Source: an uncultured Paracoccaceae bacterium (GTDB lineage: Bacteria; Pseudomonadota; Alphaproteobacteria; Rhodobacterales; Rhodobacteraceae). From it: 64,000 nucleotides of DNA. Location: the NCBI GenBank assembly GCA_947488175.1, contig CANKYO010000005.1, positions 343,085 to 407,084 on the forward strand, in the 5' to 3' direction. Every line of letters begins with the position of its first letter. Positions within the stretch are counted from its first letter, which is position 1. The notes beneath the pieces are model-generated. The model had not been told where the DNA came from and did no database searches. It saw nothing but the letters and a program-made list of their open reading frames with translations. Shown piece by piece: positions 43,994 through 52,631 of this stretch. The position numbers were made by a program, and so were the translations under genes.

Positions 43994-44937
43994 AAAAGCT
44001 GCTGATCACCCGGGCCTTGCCCGATGCCAATATTGCTGCCGCCCGCGCCCGGTTTGACGTCACCTTGCGCGAGGCCGATATTGGGCTGACACCTGCCGAA
44101 GCGGCGGAGGCGCTGCGCAACTATGACGCGATCCTGCCGACGTTGGGGGATCAGTTTGTCGCCGATGCCTTTGCCGGTGATCTGCGCTGTGGTGTGCTGG
44201 CGAATTTCGGGGTGGGGTATAACCATATTGACGCAGCTGCGGCCAAGGCAGCAGGCGTGCAGGTGTCCAATACCCCGGATGTCGTCACCGATGCCACCGC
44301 CGATATCGGGTTGACCCTGATCCTGTCCACCTGTCGCCGCGCTGGCGAAGGAGAGCGGATCGTGCGCGCCGGGCGATGGGAGGGCTGGACGCCGATCCAG
44401 ATGCTGGGCACCCATGTGACAGGCAAGACCGTGGGCATCGTGGGGATGGGCCGGATCGGGCAGGCGGTGGCGCGGCGCTGCCACTATGGCTTTGATATGC
44501 CAGTGATTTTTTATAATCGTTCGCGCAAGGATGTTGATCTTCCCGCCCGTCAGGTGGATCGGCTGACCGATCTGATGGGCCAGGCTGATATCATCGTGGT
44601 CACCGTGCCGGGGGGTGGCGACAATACCCATCTGATCAATGCCGCAGCGCTGGCCGCGATGAAACCGACCGGCGTTTTTGTGAATATTGCGCGTGGTGAC
44701 GTGGTGGATGAGGCTGCCCTGATTGCCGCGTTGCAGGCCGGACAGATCGCCGGGGCGGGCCTGGATGTGTATGAAAAGGAACCGCTGGTGCCGGAGGCGT
44801 TGCGTGCCTTGAAAAATGTCGTTCTGCTGCCGCATCTGGGCACGGCGGCGCTGGAAGTGCGCGAGGCGATGGGGCAAATGGCACTGGATAACATCATTGC
44901 CTGGGACGAAGGCCGCCCGTTGCCACAGGCGGTCTGA
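43990..44937 (+). CDS. D-2-hydroxyacid dehydrogenase (glyoxylate/hydroxypyruvate reductase type)
   Basis: This 315-residue enzyme has the D-isomer-specific fold: NAD loop GMGRIGQAVARRC, VPGGGDNTHLINAAAL, NIARGDVVDEAAL, and the catalytic Arg/Glu/His (VANFGVGYNHID region; GLDVYEKEP; LPHLGTAA). It should reduce glyoxylate or hydroxypyruvate. It starts with a TTG at 43990 that overlaps the csaA stop, an uncommon start; translation is coupled. The third gene of the proC operon. Confidence 0.85.
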   Translation: MKKLLITRALPDANIAAARARFDVTLREADIGLTPAEAAEALRNYDAILPTLGDQFVADAFAGDLRCGVLANFGVGYNHIDAAAAKAAGVQVSNTPDVVTDATADIGLTLILSTCRRAGEGERIVRAGRWEGWTPIQMLGTHVTGKTVGIVGMGRIGQAVARRCHYGFDMPVIFYNRSRKDVDLPARQVDRLTDLMGQADIIVVTVPGGGDNTHLINAAALAAMKPTGVFVNIARGDVVDEAALIAALQAGQIAGAGLDVYEKEPLVPEALRALKNVVLLPHLGTAALEVREAMGQMALDNIIAWDEGRPLPQAV

Positions 44938-44997
44938 CGCCGCTTTTGCGTCTCTTGTGCCGCGCTGCTGGCCTGAACTGAATTCCGTTGATATGCC

Positions 44998-45066
44998 GTA
45001 ATGGCTTGGTTTTGCTGCGAAATGCCATGTCGGCATTGGCGTAGGTTTAGCGTCGGCCATTGGGGG
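44998..45066. repeat. Degenerate copy C of the phased GTCGG repeat
   Basis: GTAATGG at 44998 is followed after the same 31-nt distance as in copies A and B by GTCGG (45029), GTAGG (12 nt on) and GTCGG (11 nt on). It stands between the dehydrogenase gene and osmC. Confidence 0.5.
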
Positions 45067-45150
45067 ATGGTGCGCATATTTTGTCAGTGATCGTTGGTTT
45101 TGGCTTTCCGGGGTGGTCGGCCCTCTTGATGGTGGCAAGGAACGGCAAGG

Positions 45151-45609
45151 ATGCACGAATATCAGGCAAGCGTGATCTGGGTCCGCGAGAGCGGTCCGTT
45201 CGCGGATGGCAGATACAGCCGCAACCACCAGTGGCAATTGGGGGGTGGGGCTGTCTGCCGCGCCTCTGCCTCACCACAGGTGGTGCCGGTGCCCTATTCG
45301 GACCCGGGCGCCATTGATCCTGAAGAGGCATTTGTGGCTTCGATTTCGTCCTGCCATATGCTGTGGTTTCTTGATCTGGCCCGGCAGGCGGGGCATGAGG
45401 CAGAAGCCTATCATGATCCCGCAGTGGGCCAAATGTCACTGGCGGCAGACGGCGGGATGTGGATGGCGAAGGTCACCCTGTTTCCGACGACCCGGTGGGC
45501 CGGTCCCGGGCCCGACGACCGGGAATTGCAGGCGCTGCATGAGACGGCCCATGAGAAATGCTACATTGCGCAATCGGTCAAGACCGAGGTTGAGATCCGG
45601 TTGACGTAG
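45151..45609 (+). CDS. OsmC family peroxidase-like protein
   Basis: This 152-residue protein has the two redox Cys of OsmC/Ohr proteins: Cys68 in SISSCHMLWFL and Cys137 in HEKCYIAQSV. It reduces organic hydroperoxides with a dihydrolipoyl or thiol partner. The N-terminus MHEYQASVIWVRESGPFADG and the GGMWMAKVTLFP core fit. Promoter region holds the degenerate repeat C. It is monocistronic. Confidence 0.88.
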   Translation: MHEYQASVIWVRESGPFADGRYSRNHQWQLGGGAVCRASASPQVVPVPYSDPGAIDPEEAFVASISSCHMLWFLDLARQAGHEAEAYHDPAVGQMSLAADGGMWMAKVTLFPTTRWAGPGPDDRELQALHETAHEKCYIAQSVKTEVEIRLT

Positions 45610-45735
45610 CGAGGTTGCGCCCATTGCCGGGGCCCGCCGCCTGCGCGTTTTTGCCGTCCATCGCTGTACGGGCTGGTCAATTCCGGCATCTTGCGGTTGT
45701 CTTGGCCCCAGACCCATCACAAGGAGGTATCGTCG

Positions 45736-46476
45736 ATGATCACACTTGTTTTTTCAGGAGACATGTCAGCCGCCCGTCGCGACGTCTTTGAGCGTTCGGC
45801 TGCGATGTGGGATCGGGTGATTGATAGTTCCTTTGATCCGATTGATGTGGATGGTGAGACTCTGCGCGGTCTTCAGATCGACGCGAGTATCGAACCGATT
45901 GACGGCGAACAGGGCGTCCTGGGGCAGGCGGGGCCAACCGCATTGCGCAGCGATACCGGCCTGCCGGTCACCGGGGTGATGCAGTTTGATGAGGCCGATA
46001 TCGCCCGGCTGGAGGCCGAGGGCAGTTTTGCTGATGTGATCCTGCATGAGATGGCCCATGTGCTGGGGTTCGGCACGCTGTGGTCGGCCAAGCGCCTGAT
46101 CGCCGGGGCCGGAACGGCCGACCCACGGTTTGTCGGGCCTGCGGCTTCACGCGAATATGTAGCACTTGATCCCGGTGGCGGATCTGCTGTGCCCGTGGCG
46201 AATACCGGCGGCGGTGGCACGCGCGAGGCCCATTGGCGCGAACTGATCTTTGGAGATGAGTTGCTGACCGGATTTCTGTCCGGTGCCGACCGCCCGCTGA
46301 GCCGGATGTCGATCGGGTCGTTTGAAGATATCGGTTACGAGGTGGATTATTCCGCCGCCGATCCGTTTGAACTGCCCAGTTTCCGCCAACTGGCATTGAT
46401 GGGTGTGACAGAGGCGGTGCGCACCTGCGATCTGTGCCGTGTCGACCGGCCAGAGCCGATCGTGATCGCGTGCTAG
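45736..46476 (+). CDS. Leishmanolysin-like (M8) metalloprotease without signal peptide
   Basis: This 246-residue protein has the zinc motif HEMAHVLGFGTLW (104-116), a third ligand at His166 in REAHWRELIF and a Met-turn at Met191 (LSRMSIGSFEDIGYEV). These are the marks of the leishmanolysin family. It begins MITLVFSGDMSAARRDVFER, with no signal peptide, so export would need another route, or it stays in the cytosol. GGAGG precedes the ATG. It converges with the lectin/pore-former gene 180 bp away and its substrate is unknown. Confidence 0.82.
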   Translation: MITLVFSGDMSAARRDVFERSAAMWDRVIDSSFDPIDVDGETLRGLQIDASIEPIDGEQGVLGQAGPTALRSDTGLPVTGVMQFDEADIARLEAEGSFADVILHEMAHVLGFGTLWSAKRLIAGAGTADPRFVGPAASREYVALDPGGGSAVPVANTGGGGTREAHWRELIFGDELLTGFLSGADRPLSRMSIGSFEDIGYEVDYSAADPFELPSFRQLALMGVTEAVRTCDLCRVDRPEPIVIAC

Positions 46477-46492
46477 TAGGGTTACCTCAAAC

Positions 46493-46618
46493 TATGCTGG
46501 TGACCTTCGTGTCACCGAAGAGCAAATCATCAGCGGGCTGAAACAGAGTGAGGCCCCCGCAGCAGGCTCCTTTGAAGAAGAGCCTTTCTGCAGAAGCCAT
46601 GGTTGGGTCAGGGGCTGA
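46493..46618 (+). pseudogene. Possible IS3-type transposase (orfA) remnant
   Basis: An open frame reads RVTEEQIISGLKQSEAPAAG, which resembles the start of IS3-family OrfA proteins (RxTEEQIIxxLKExEA), then drifts into unrelated sequence and stops at 46618. No start codon, no second ORF and no inverted repeats remain. It lies between the metalloprotease and the toxin-like gene. The match is only about 20 residues, so the call is tentative. Confidence 0.45.
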
Positions 46619-46639
46619 GGGGAAATCTGCGCCCCTCAG
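46615..46639 (-). terminator. Hairpin downstream of the lectin/pore-former gene
   Basis: CTGAGGGG (46615-46622) and CCCCTCAG (46632-46639) form a perfect 8-bp stem around a 9-nt loop, 15 nt beyond the stop codon on the minus strand. No T-run follows. Confidence 0.4.
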
Positions 46640-46654
46640 CACGGTTGGATGTGG

Positions 46655-47587
46655 TCAGGCCGCTGCTGCAGTCAAAGCCTTGAGCGCGTAATAGTCCTGA
46701 CCGTTCTTCTCAACACGATCCTGGGCAAGAGCCGGGAAGTTCAGGCTCAGCGTTCCAGTCATGTCGTAGACATTGGCAAACAGCGCCGGGCTGCTGGCCA
46801 CCGGTGTGGAGACAATCGACGGCTCCGACACGGGGAACTGCCAGATTGTGCCATCACTTGCCTTGAAGACGTCGATCTGGATAACCTCAAGCCCGACATG
46901 ACCTGCCGGCGGGGCGTAAGTGATCTTCTCGCTTTCGAAGGTTTCGGTCTCGATCTCTTCGCGGAATTCACTTGACGTGGTGACCGACAGCCCAAACGTT
47001 GAGCTGGCTTTGGCGGTAAATTCACCAACGGCACCACCGGTCTCGCTTGAGGTCTCAACGGTTGAGACAATCTCGAGAAAGAGGCTCGACGCTGATAGTT
47101 TCGACACCCGGCTGGAGACGAATGTTTCCGTCGTCTGCCCTTGCGGGATCACGCCGATCACGGCCAAAGCGCCTTGTTCGATAATGTCCGACGGCGTGTA
47201 GTTTTCGATGTAGCGCACCCGAAGTTTGTCGAGTTCTGCGCCGCTCTTACCGCCAAGACCAAGAATGCGCACGCCCGACAGGGTTGTCTTGGTGCCGGAC
47301 GCCTTGCCCACCGACAGGGTGCGGCCGCGGCTCGTGCGCAGGAAAATTTTATGGATGCGCCGGGACCGGTTCCTGTGTTTATTGGCCCAGATTTCCATAT
47401 GCTCGATATACTCGTCGCCCTGAAGTTCCAGGACCTGGCTCTCACGGCCACCGCCGCCGCCTTTGCGCGACCCGTTCAGGACAAGCGCGTCCACCCGGTT
47501 GCCTGAGCGGAATCCGATGGTCCGAACGGCCTCAATCTCAAAAGATTTTCCGCCGTCTCCACCAATTGGTTTGGTTACAATAGACAT
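46655..47587 (-). CDS. Jacalin-type lectin fused to an aerolysin-like pore-forming region
   Basis: The 310-residue protein has two parts. Residues about 5-130 match the jacalin fold: GGDGGKSFE near the start, IGFRSGNRVDALVLNG, GGGGGRESQVLEL and the GG/SGxxL pattern before YIENYTP. Residues about 131-290 fit an aerolysin/ETX-MTX2-like beta domain: long alternating Ser/Thr-rich stretches at about 175-222 (SSETGGAVGEFTAKASSTFG) typical of the membrane-inserting hairpin. No signal peptide is present. If active it would bind glycans and form pores. It may be a toxin, a defence factor or a matrix lectin. A GGAG lies 9 nt before the ATG at 47587. Identification is by pattern only. Confidence 0.7.
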   Translation of the reverse strand: MSIVTKPIGGDGGKSFEIEAVRTIGFRSGNRVDALVLNGSRKGGGGGRESQVLELQGDEYIEHMEIWANKHRNRSRRIHKIFLRTSRGRTLSVGKASGTKTTLSGVRILGLGGKSGAELDKLRVRYIENYTPSDIIEQGALAVIGVIPQGQTTETFVSSRVSKLSASSLFLEIVSTVETSSETGGAVGEFTAKASSTFGLSVTTSSEFREEIETETFESEKITYAPPAGHVGLEVIQIDVFKASDGTIWQFPVSEPSIVSTPVASSPALFANVYDMTGTLSLNFPALAQDRVEKNGQDYYALKALTAAAA

Positions 47588-47605
47588 TATCTTATCTCCA
47601 TCTAG

Positions 47606-47880
47606 CTATGCGTTGAACTTAACCAAGGCCTCATAATCTTTGCCTTGTGATGGAGTTACGCGGCAACGTCTGAGTTTATTCTCGCTCAGGTGGAAAAAAG
47701 TTTCTTCGCTCGCAATTAACGTGCGTAAGTGCCAAGGTTTATTGTCTGTTTTCTCAGCTTCGCCGGGGTATTTTCCAAACCCGGCGAAGTTCGGCTTTCC
47801 TGTGAAGGTGTTTTTCGACGCGGTCGCACATCGAACGTAAGGGGTCAAAGTTTGATGGCTTTCGAACACCAAGGACACCA
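47606..47880 (-). pseudogene. Low-GC degenerate reading frame upstream of the lectin/pore-former
   Basis: A frame on the minus strand stays open up to 47926 and ends ...KLRRCRVTPSQGKDYEALVKFNA, 18 bp before the toxin-like start. It has no ATG and its 5' part runs into the rplY terminator, so a full gene is unlikely. The tail GKDYEAL resembles the C-terminus of the downstream protein (GQDYYAL). DNA here is near 48% GC by eye, lower than the flanks. It may be the remnant of a tandem relative. Confidence 0.35.
47758..47789. repeat. Perfect 10-bp inverted repeat
   Basis: CTTCGCCGGG (47758-47767) and CCCGGCGAAG (47780-47789) are exact reverse complements with a 12-nt spacer, inside the low-GC segment upstream of the toxin-like gene. 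It may be a hairpin or an operator. Confidence 0.5.
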
Positions 47881-47888
47881 CACGCGAC

Positions 47889-47918
47889 AAAAAAAGGGCA
47901 CCCGCATTGGGTGCCCTT
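47889..47918 (-). terminator. Intrinsic terminator of rplY
   Basis: On the minus strand GGGCACCC and GGGTGCCC form an 8-bp perfect stem with a 5-nt loop, followed by seven U. It lies 23 nt beyond the rplY stop codon. Confidence 0.88.
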
Positions 47919-47940
47919 CGATTCATCGCTGCCGGGCAGC

Positions 47941-48597
47941 TTATTCGGCTTCGGCTTCTTCTTCGGTTGTTGTCGGTACTTCGTCCGCTGCGACCTCTTC
48001 GGTGTCGTCATCATCTTCGGCAACCAAGGCGCGTGGCGCGGAGATGTTGGCGATGACGAAATCGCGGTCGATGACCGGCTTTGCACCTTCAGGCAGTGTG
48101 ACTTCGCTGATGTGGATCACGTCGCCCATCTCGGCATCGGCCAGATCGACGGTGATGTGATCAGGGATGTCACCGGCCAGCACGTCCATTTCGACTTCGT
48201 TCCGCACAACGGTCAGAACGCCGCCTTTTTTCACGCCAGGGCAGGTGTCTGCGTTTGCAAACTCGACCGGGATGAAGATTTTCACACGGCTGGTGCGCTT
48301 CAGACGCAGCAGGTCGATATGGGTTGGCAGGTCTTTGACCACGTCACGCTGCACGTTCCGGCAGATTACCCGCACGTCTTCCTGACCGTCGATTTTCAGG
48401 TTGAACAGCGTCGACATGAAGCGCCCTTTGCGCAGCATGGTCAGCAGATAGTTGAATGGGATGTTAATCGCCTGTGGGTCTGCCCCACCGCCATAAACAA
48501 TGCCAGGTACGTCGCCATCGCGGCGAGCTTGGCGGGCGGCCCCCTTGCCTGTCCCCGCGCGTACCGTGGCGTTCAGATCTGGGATCTTTCCAGCCAT
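47941..48597 (-). CDS. rplY: 50S ribosomal protein L25 (general stress protein Ctc form)
   Basis: This 218-residue protein is the long L25/Ctc form with an N-terminal 5S rRNA-binding domain ([25 protein letters not shown]) and a C-terminal TL5-like domain. The tail is very acidic ([25 protein letters not shown]). ATG at 48597 starts [15 protein letters not shown] as in family. A classic intrinsic terminator follows. It is divergent from the OYE gene. Confidence 0.95.
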   Translation of the reverse strand: MAGKIPDLNATVRAGTGKGAARQARRDGDVPGIVYGGGADPQAINIPFNYLLTMLRKGRFMSTLFNLKIDGQEDVRVICRNVQRDVVKDLPTHIDLLRLKRTSRVKIFIPVEFANADTCPGVKKGGVLTVVRNEVEMDVLAGDIPDHITVDLADAEMGDVIHISEVTLPEGAKPVIDRDFVIANISAPRALVAEDDDDTEEVAADEVPTTTEEEAEAE

Positions 48598-48829
48598 AGT
48601 ATAGTCCTTTAATGTAGGGGCCCGCCTCCAAGGGTGTCCGAGCCCGATGAAGCCTGCGCTATAGGCGGGATTCGGGCGTTTGGAAAGAGGTTTTTGGCGA
48701 ATTTGCTGAAACCTGGCCAGCCCTGCTTTTGCAGACAGTTTGAACCGACGCAACGTTGCTGATTGAAGATCGCGCAAGGATGGGTGACGCTGATCGCGCA
48801 ATATCTTTCCAATAATGATCAGGCAGATA

Positions 48830-50086
48830 ATGACCACCCACGGACAAACCCCGGAGCACGCCCCGATATTGTTCAGCCCGTTTGATCCGCAGGGCCGGAT
48901 CGCGGCGCCGAACCGCATTCTGAAATCAGCAATGAGCGAGGTGATGGCGGTGCAGGGGGTGTTTCTGCCCACGGACGCCCATTACCGCGTCTATGAACGC
49001 TGGGCTGCCGGTGGCACGGGGATCATCGTGACCGGCAATGTGATGATTGATCGCACCGCATTGGGTGAGCCGGGGAATGTGGTTCTTGAGGATGACATCC
49101 ATCTGGATCGGTTTACCGCCTGGGCCGATGCTGTGCATCGTGCGAATCCCGATACCCGGTTCTGGATGCAGATCAACCATCCTGGCAAGCAAAGCCCGAA
49201 ATTTCTGACCCCAGCGCCGGTCGCCCCGAGTGCTGTTGCGCTGGGTGCGGGGCTGGAGGCGTCATTTGCCACGCCGCGTGCGCTTGAACCTGAGGAGATC
49301 AAGGCCTTGATCCAGCGCTATGCCACAACGGCGGCCCTTGCGCAGCGTGCCGGTTTTGATGGTGTCCAGATACACGGCGCACATGGCTATCTGGTCAGCC
49401 AGTTCCTGTCGCCGCATCACAACCGCCGTACCGATGACTGGGGCGGGACCGCCGAAAACCGCCGTCGTTTCGTGATGGAGGTTTATCGCGCCGTCAGGCA
49501 GGCGGTTGGCCCGGATTTTCCTGTTTCTATCAAGATGAATAGCGCGGATTTCCAGAAAGGCGGGTTTGAAGGCGAAGAAGCCTATGATCTGATCACAGCC
49601 CTATCGGATGAGGGCATTGACCTGATCGAGATTTCCGGCGGCAATTACGAAAGCCCGGCAATGACCGGGGCAAGGCAGTCGAGCGGTGAGAGGGAGGCCT
49701 ATTTCCTCGATTTTGCGACCGAGGCGCGAAAGCGGACCGACGTGCCCCTTGCTGTCACCGGCGGTTTTCGGTCTGTCGCGGCGATGGAGGCCGCGCTGAC
49801 GTCAGGCGCCACTGATTTTGTGGGTATCGCGCGGGCGCTGACGCTTGATCCTGAACTGCCACGACATGCCGCTGCCGATCCGAACTATAGTCGCGATGTG
49901 GGTCGCCCGAGTACGGGTATTCGCAAGCTGGATATCATGTTCATGCTCGCGATCACTTACTACGAAACCCAAATCAGGCGGATGGGGCAGGGCAAGGACC
50001 CCGATCCCGGCATGTCGGCATGGCGTACGGTGCTGGCAAACGCTTGGGCGCTGGGCAAGGCCGCGTTCAGCAAGCGCCGGGCCTGA
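48830..50086 (+). CDS. NADH:flavin oxidoreductase, Old Yellow Enzyme family
   Basis: This 418-residue TIM-barrel flavoprotein has [15 protein letters not shown] near the start and the OYE motif [24 protein letters not shown]. The late [16 protein letters not shown] contributes to FMN binding. No C-terminal FAD/NAD domain is present, so it is the single-domain form, which reduces activated alkenes. Both an ATG at 48815 and one at 48830 are possible; 48830 was taken because AGG lies nearby upstream. Confidence 0.85.
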   Translation: MTTHGQTPEHAPILFSPFDPQGRIAAPNRILKSAMSEVMAVQGVFLPTDAHYRVYERWAAGGTGIIVTGNVMIDRTALGEPGNVVLEDDIHLDRFTAWADAVHRANPDTRFWMQINHPGKQSPKFLTPAPVAPSAVALGAGLEASFATPRALEPEEIKALIQRYATTAALAQRAGFDGVQIHGAHGYLVSQFLSPHHNRRTDDWGGTAENRRRFVMEVYRAVRQAVGPDFPVSIKMNSADFQKGGFEGEEAYDLITALSDEGIDLIEISGGNYESPAMTGARQSSGEREAYFLDFATEARKRTDVPLAVTGGFRSVAAMEAALTSGATDFVGIARALTLDPELPRHAAADPNYSRDVGRPSTGIRKLDIMFMLAITYYETQIRRMGQGKDPDPGMSAWRTVLANAWALGKAAFSKRRA

Positions 50087-50102
50087 CGGCTGGGTCCGCC
50101 GG

Positions 50103-50882
50103 TTACCGCGCCACGAGCAGATCGCAGGGCGGGTTGCGGATCAGCCCTGCGGTCAGACCGCCCAGCATAAGGCGGCTGAGGTTGGAGCGGGTATGCGCGC
50201 CGAGGGCCAAAAGATCGTATTTGCCCGTTTTCATCAGATCATGGACGGCATCCGCCGGGGATGCTTCGACAAAGATCGGGTCGGGGATGTTGTCGGGCAG
50301 TGATGCGACGGCTTTCCAGGTCGCGAAATCGCGTTGCGATTCTTTGAGGAATGACACCTCATGCGCGTGGAACAATGTCAGCGTCGCATCGGGGGCGATG
50401 CGACGGAGGTGCCGCAGGGCGGATTCGCAGGCGCGGGACAGGTCGATCGCCCCGAGCACATTGGCGTATTCCTGATCGGCCGAGCCTGCGACCAGCAGAA
50501 CGGGCTGGCGGCTGGCACGGATCAGACGCTCCATCGTGGTTTCCTTGATCTGGTCCAGAAACAGCCGTCTGCGGTGAACGCCGACCACCAGAAGGCTGGG
50601 GTTGATCTGCCGGACGGCCTGCGTGATTTCATCCACTACATCGCCAATGTCCACGCTGATGTTGTAGGTCAGATCGCCGTCTTTCGCATGAGCCTGCATC
50701 GCGGTTTCGAGCGCGGTTTGTGCCTGAAACTTCACATCCTCGGCGATGGCCAGCGGCATCGCGCTGTCTACAACGTAATGCACGCTGAGCTTTGCGCCCA
50801 GGCGTCGTGCGAGGTTCACACCGCGCAGCAATGCCTGTTCTGAGCGGTCCGACAGGTCGCTGGCGACGATGATATGTTCCAT
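50103..50882 (-). CDS. Tandem-domain universal stress protein (UspA)
   Basis: This 259-residue protein is made of two UspA domains (about 1-135 and 140-259). The first starts EHIIVASDLSDRSEQALLRGVNLA and the second ends with DLLALGAHTRSNLSRLMLGGLTAGLI, containing the ATP-binding G-x2-G-x9-G-S/T-like motif. It is upregulated under stress in relatives. It is convergent with the OYE gene (16 bp apart) and divergent from the MFS gene. Confidence 0.88.
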   Translation of the reverse strand: MEHIIVASDLSDRSEQALLRGVNLARRLGAKLSVHYVVDSAMPLAIAEDVKFQAQTALETAMQAHAKDGDLTYNISVDIGDVVDEITQAVRQINPSLLVVGVHRRRLFLDQIKETTMERLIRASRQPVLLVAGSADQEYANVLGAIDLSRACESALRHLRRIAPDATLTLFHAHEVSFLKESQRDFATWKAVASLPDNIPDPIFVEASPADAVHDLMKTGKYDLLALGAHTRSNLSRLMLGGLTAGLIRNPPCDLLVAR

Positions 50883-51024
50883 GTGTGTGATCCCCTGTTA
50901 TTCCCACCCTCGATGTAAGAATTGGCGGGCGCCGCACAAGAACCTGCGACCGGATGTCCAGGCGGAAATCCGGTGCCTCATTTGAAACTTGCTTTGGGAA
51001 AAAATCGCGGGCAGGGATGGGCGC

Positions 51025-52185
51025 ATGTCTGTTCTGAATGCCTTGTCCGTGTCCCGTCGCCCCGCCGCTGCCTTTGTTGTGGTTGGCGTATTCTGGGGCT
51101 GTTTTGCGGCCCATGTGCCGGTCATCAAGGCGCAATTGGGCGCCAATGATGCGGTGTTCGGCCTGCTGCTATTGGGGTCTGCTACGGGCCTTGTCTCGGC
51201 AATGTGGCTGGCCCCCCGCGCCGACCGGGTGCTTGGCGGGCGCGGCATGCAGGTGGGCGTTGTGTTTTTGTCGCTGGCCTGGTTGCTGCCCGGGTGGATG
51301 ACGCTGCCCCTGCTTTTTGCGGCGACGATGGCGCTGGTCGGTCTGGCCTCTGGCCTGTTGGATGTGGTGATGAATGCCCGTGTGAGCGAGTTGGAGGCCA
51401 AGCATGACCGCCCTTTGATGAACGCTAATCATGCGATGTTTTCGGTGGCTTATGCCGCTGCTGCAATTGTTGTCAGTGTCACCCGAGAGATGGGGCTGCC
51501 CCCGACCCCTGTATTTGCGGCGTTCAGCGTGCTTTGTATTTTGATGGTCCCCTTCATGCGGATGGATGTCACCTATGTCGCCGCCGAGGACGGTTATGCC
51601 GGACGCTATCCGCTGTGGCCGATTGTGCTGTGCGGCGCGATCGTGCTGGTGGCGTTCATGTCAGAGGCCACGGTCGAGGCGTGGTCGGCGCTGCATGTGG
51701 AGCGCACCCTTGGCGGTGGGGCTGCTGAGGGCGCACTGGGTCCGGCCATGCTGGGCCTGACCATGGCCGTTGGCCGGTTTTCCGGCCAGGCCATCGCCGA
51801 GCGTTATCGCGAAGTGGTGGTTGTGGTCGTCGCATCGCTGATTTCCGCATCCGGTGCCGTGATTGCGGCGGTCGCACCGACCCCGCTGATCGCCTATCTG
51901 GGTTTTGGGATTCTGGGGTTGGGCGTGTCGGTCATCGGCCCCATGGGGCTGGCGCTGGTCGGCAAGCTGGTCGCACCTCATCTGCGGACCGAGGCCATCA
52001 GTCGGGTGGCCGTGATCGGCTTTTCCGGGTTCTTTTTCGCGCCGATGCTGATGGGGCTGATGTCAGAGGCGTTTGGGTTGCGGGTCGCATTTGCGGCGGT
52101 GGCGCTGTTGCTGATCAGCGCGGTGCCGCTGGCGATGGCTGTTGCGCGGTTGGCCCCGGCTGGTCGGGCCAAGATGGCCGCCTAA
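51025..52185 (+). CDS. MFS transporter
   Basis: This 386-residue protein has 12 hydrophobic helices. The N-terminal half has FWGCFAAHVPVIKAQLGANDAVFG and an MFS loop (WLAPRADRVLGGRGM), a FucP/YbjJ-like subgroup. Substrate cannot be read. ATG at 51025 (MSVLNALSVSRRPAAAF) follows AGGGATGGG. It is followed, 3' to 3', by the terminator of the small membrane protein gene. Confidence 0.85.
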   Translation: MSVLNALSVSRRPAAAFVVVGVFWGCFAAHVPVIKAQLGANDAVFGLLLLGSATGLVSAMWLAPRADRVLGGRGMQVGVVFLSLAWLLPGWMTLPLLFAATMALVGLASGLLDVVMNARVSELEAKHDRPLMNANHAMFSVAYAAAAIVVSVTREMGLPPTPVFAAFSVLCILMVPFMRMDVTYVAAEDGYAGRYPLWPIVLCGAIVLVAFMSEATVEAWSALHVERTLGGGAAEGALGPAMLGLTMAVGRFSGQAIAERYREVVVVVVASLISASGAVIAAVAPTPLIAYLGFGILGLGVSVIGPMGLALVGKLVAPHLRTEAISRVAVIGFSGFFFAPMLMGLMSEAFGLRVAFAAVALLLISAVPLAMAVARLAPAGRAKMAA

Positions 52186-52187
52186 CG

Positions 52188-52213
52188 AAAAAAGGGCCGG
52201 CGGTGGCCGACCC
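52188..52213 (-). terminator. Intrinsic terminator of the 81-residue protein gene
   Basis: GGGTCGGC and GCCGGCCC (minus strand) pair with one mismatch around a 4-nt loop, followed by six U. It lies 31 nt beyond the stop of the 52244 gene and close to the MFS gene's end. Confidence 0.75.
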
Positions 52214-52243
52214 TTGGGTATGTTCGGCAATCAGTTTGCCAGT

Positions 52244-52489
52244 TCATGCATCAGGTGTGGGTTCCGGATCGTCGTCATCATCATTGGCGTTGATAGCCGC
52301 TGCAATCAGCAGCGCGGCAAGAATGCCCAGAATGACATAGGTGGAATTGATCGAGGACCCTGCGGGCTCCATCTGGTCGTCCATCGGCGGTGGTGTTTCC
52401 ATGATTTCGGGGGACAGGCCGCCCGCATTGGCCGTTGCTGCCGAAAACGTCAGCGCAGCGGCTGCAATCAGATGTGTTGAATAGCGCAT
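52244..52489 (-). CDS. Small exported protein with a C-terminal membrane helix (81 residues)
   Basis: MRYSTHLIAAAALTFSAATANAG is a signal peptide; a short Pro/Met-rich linker and one transmembrane helix (TYVILGILAALLIAAAINA) follow, ending in a poly-Asp tail. It is a conserved small membrane protein of Rhodobacteraceae with no known function. The ATG at 52489 is preceded by an ideal AAGGAG and the gene ends at an intrinsic terminator, so it is an independent transcript. Confidence 0.7.
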   Translation of the reverse strand: MRYSTHLIAAAALTFSAATANAGGLSPEIMETPPPMDDQMEPAGSSINSTYVILGILAALLIAAAINANDDDDDPEPTPDA

Positions 52490-52631
52490 GTGAGAAACTC
52501 CTTGTTATTTGTTCACACTCGGAAAACCGACCCGGAAAACTGGCCGGATTAGTGATCACATTGTGTTCAAATTTACGTTGAGTCAATGGATTGACGTTCT
52601 GGAGCCGGTCGGAAAGCGCTGGGAAGCGGTT

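Noticed and set aside
47606..47926. 106-residue frame as a full gene upstream of the toxin-like gene
   Set aside because: Its first codons lie in the rplY terminator and it has no internal ATG, so it is treated only as a possible remnant.
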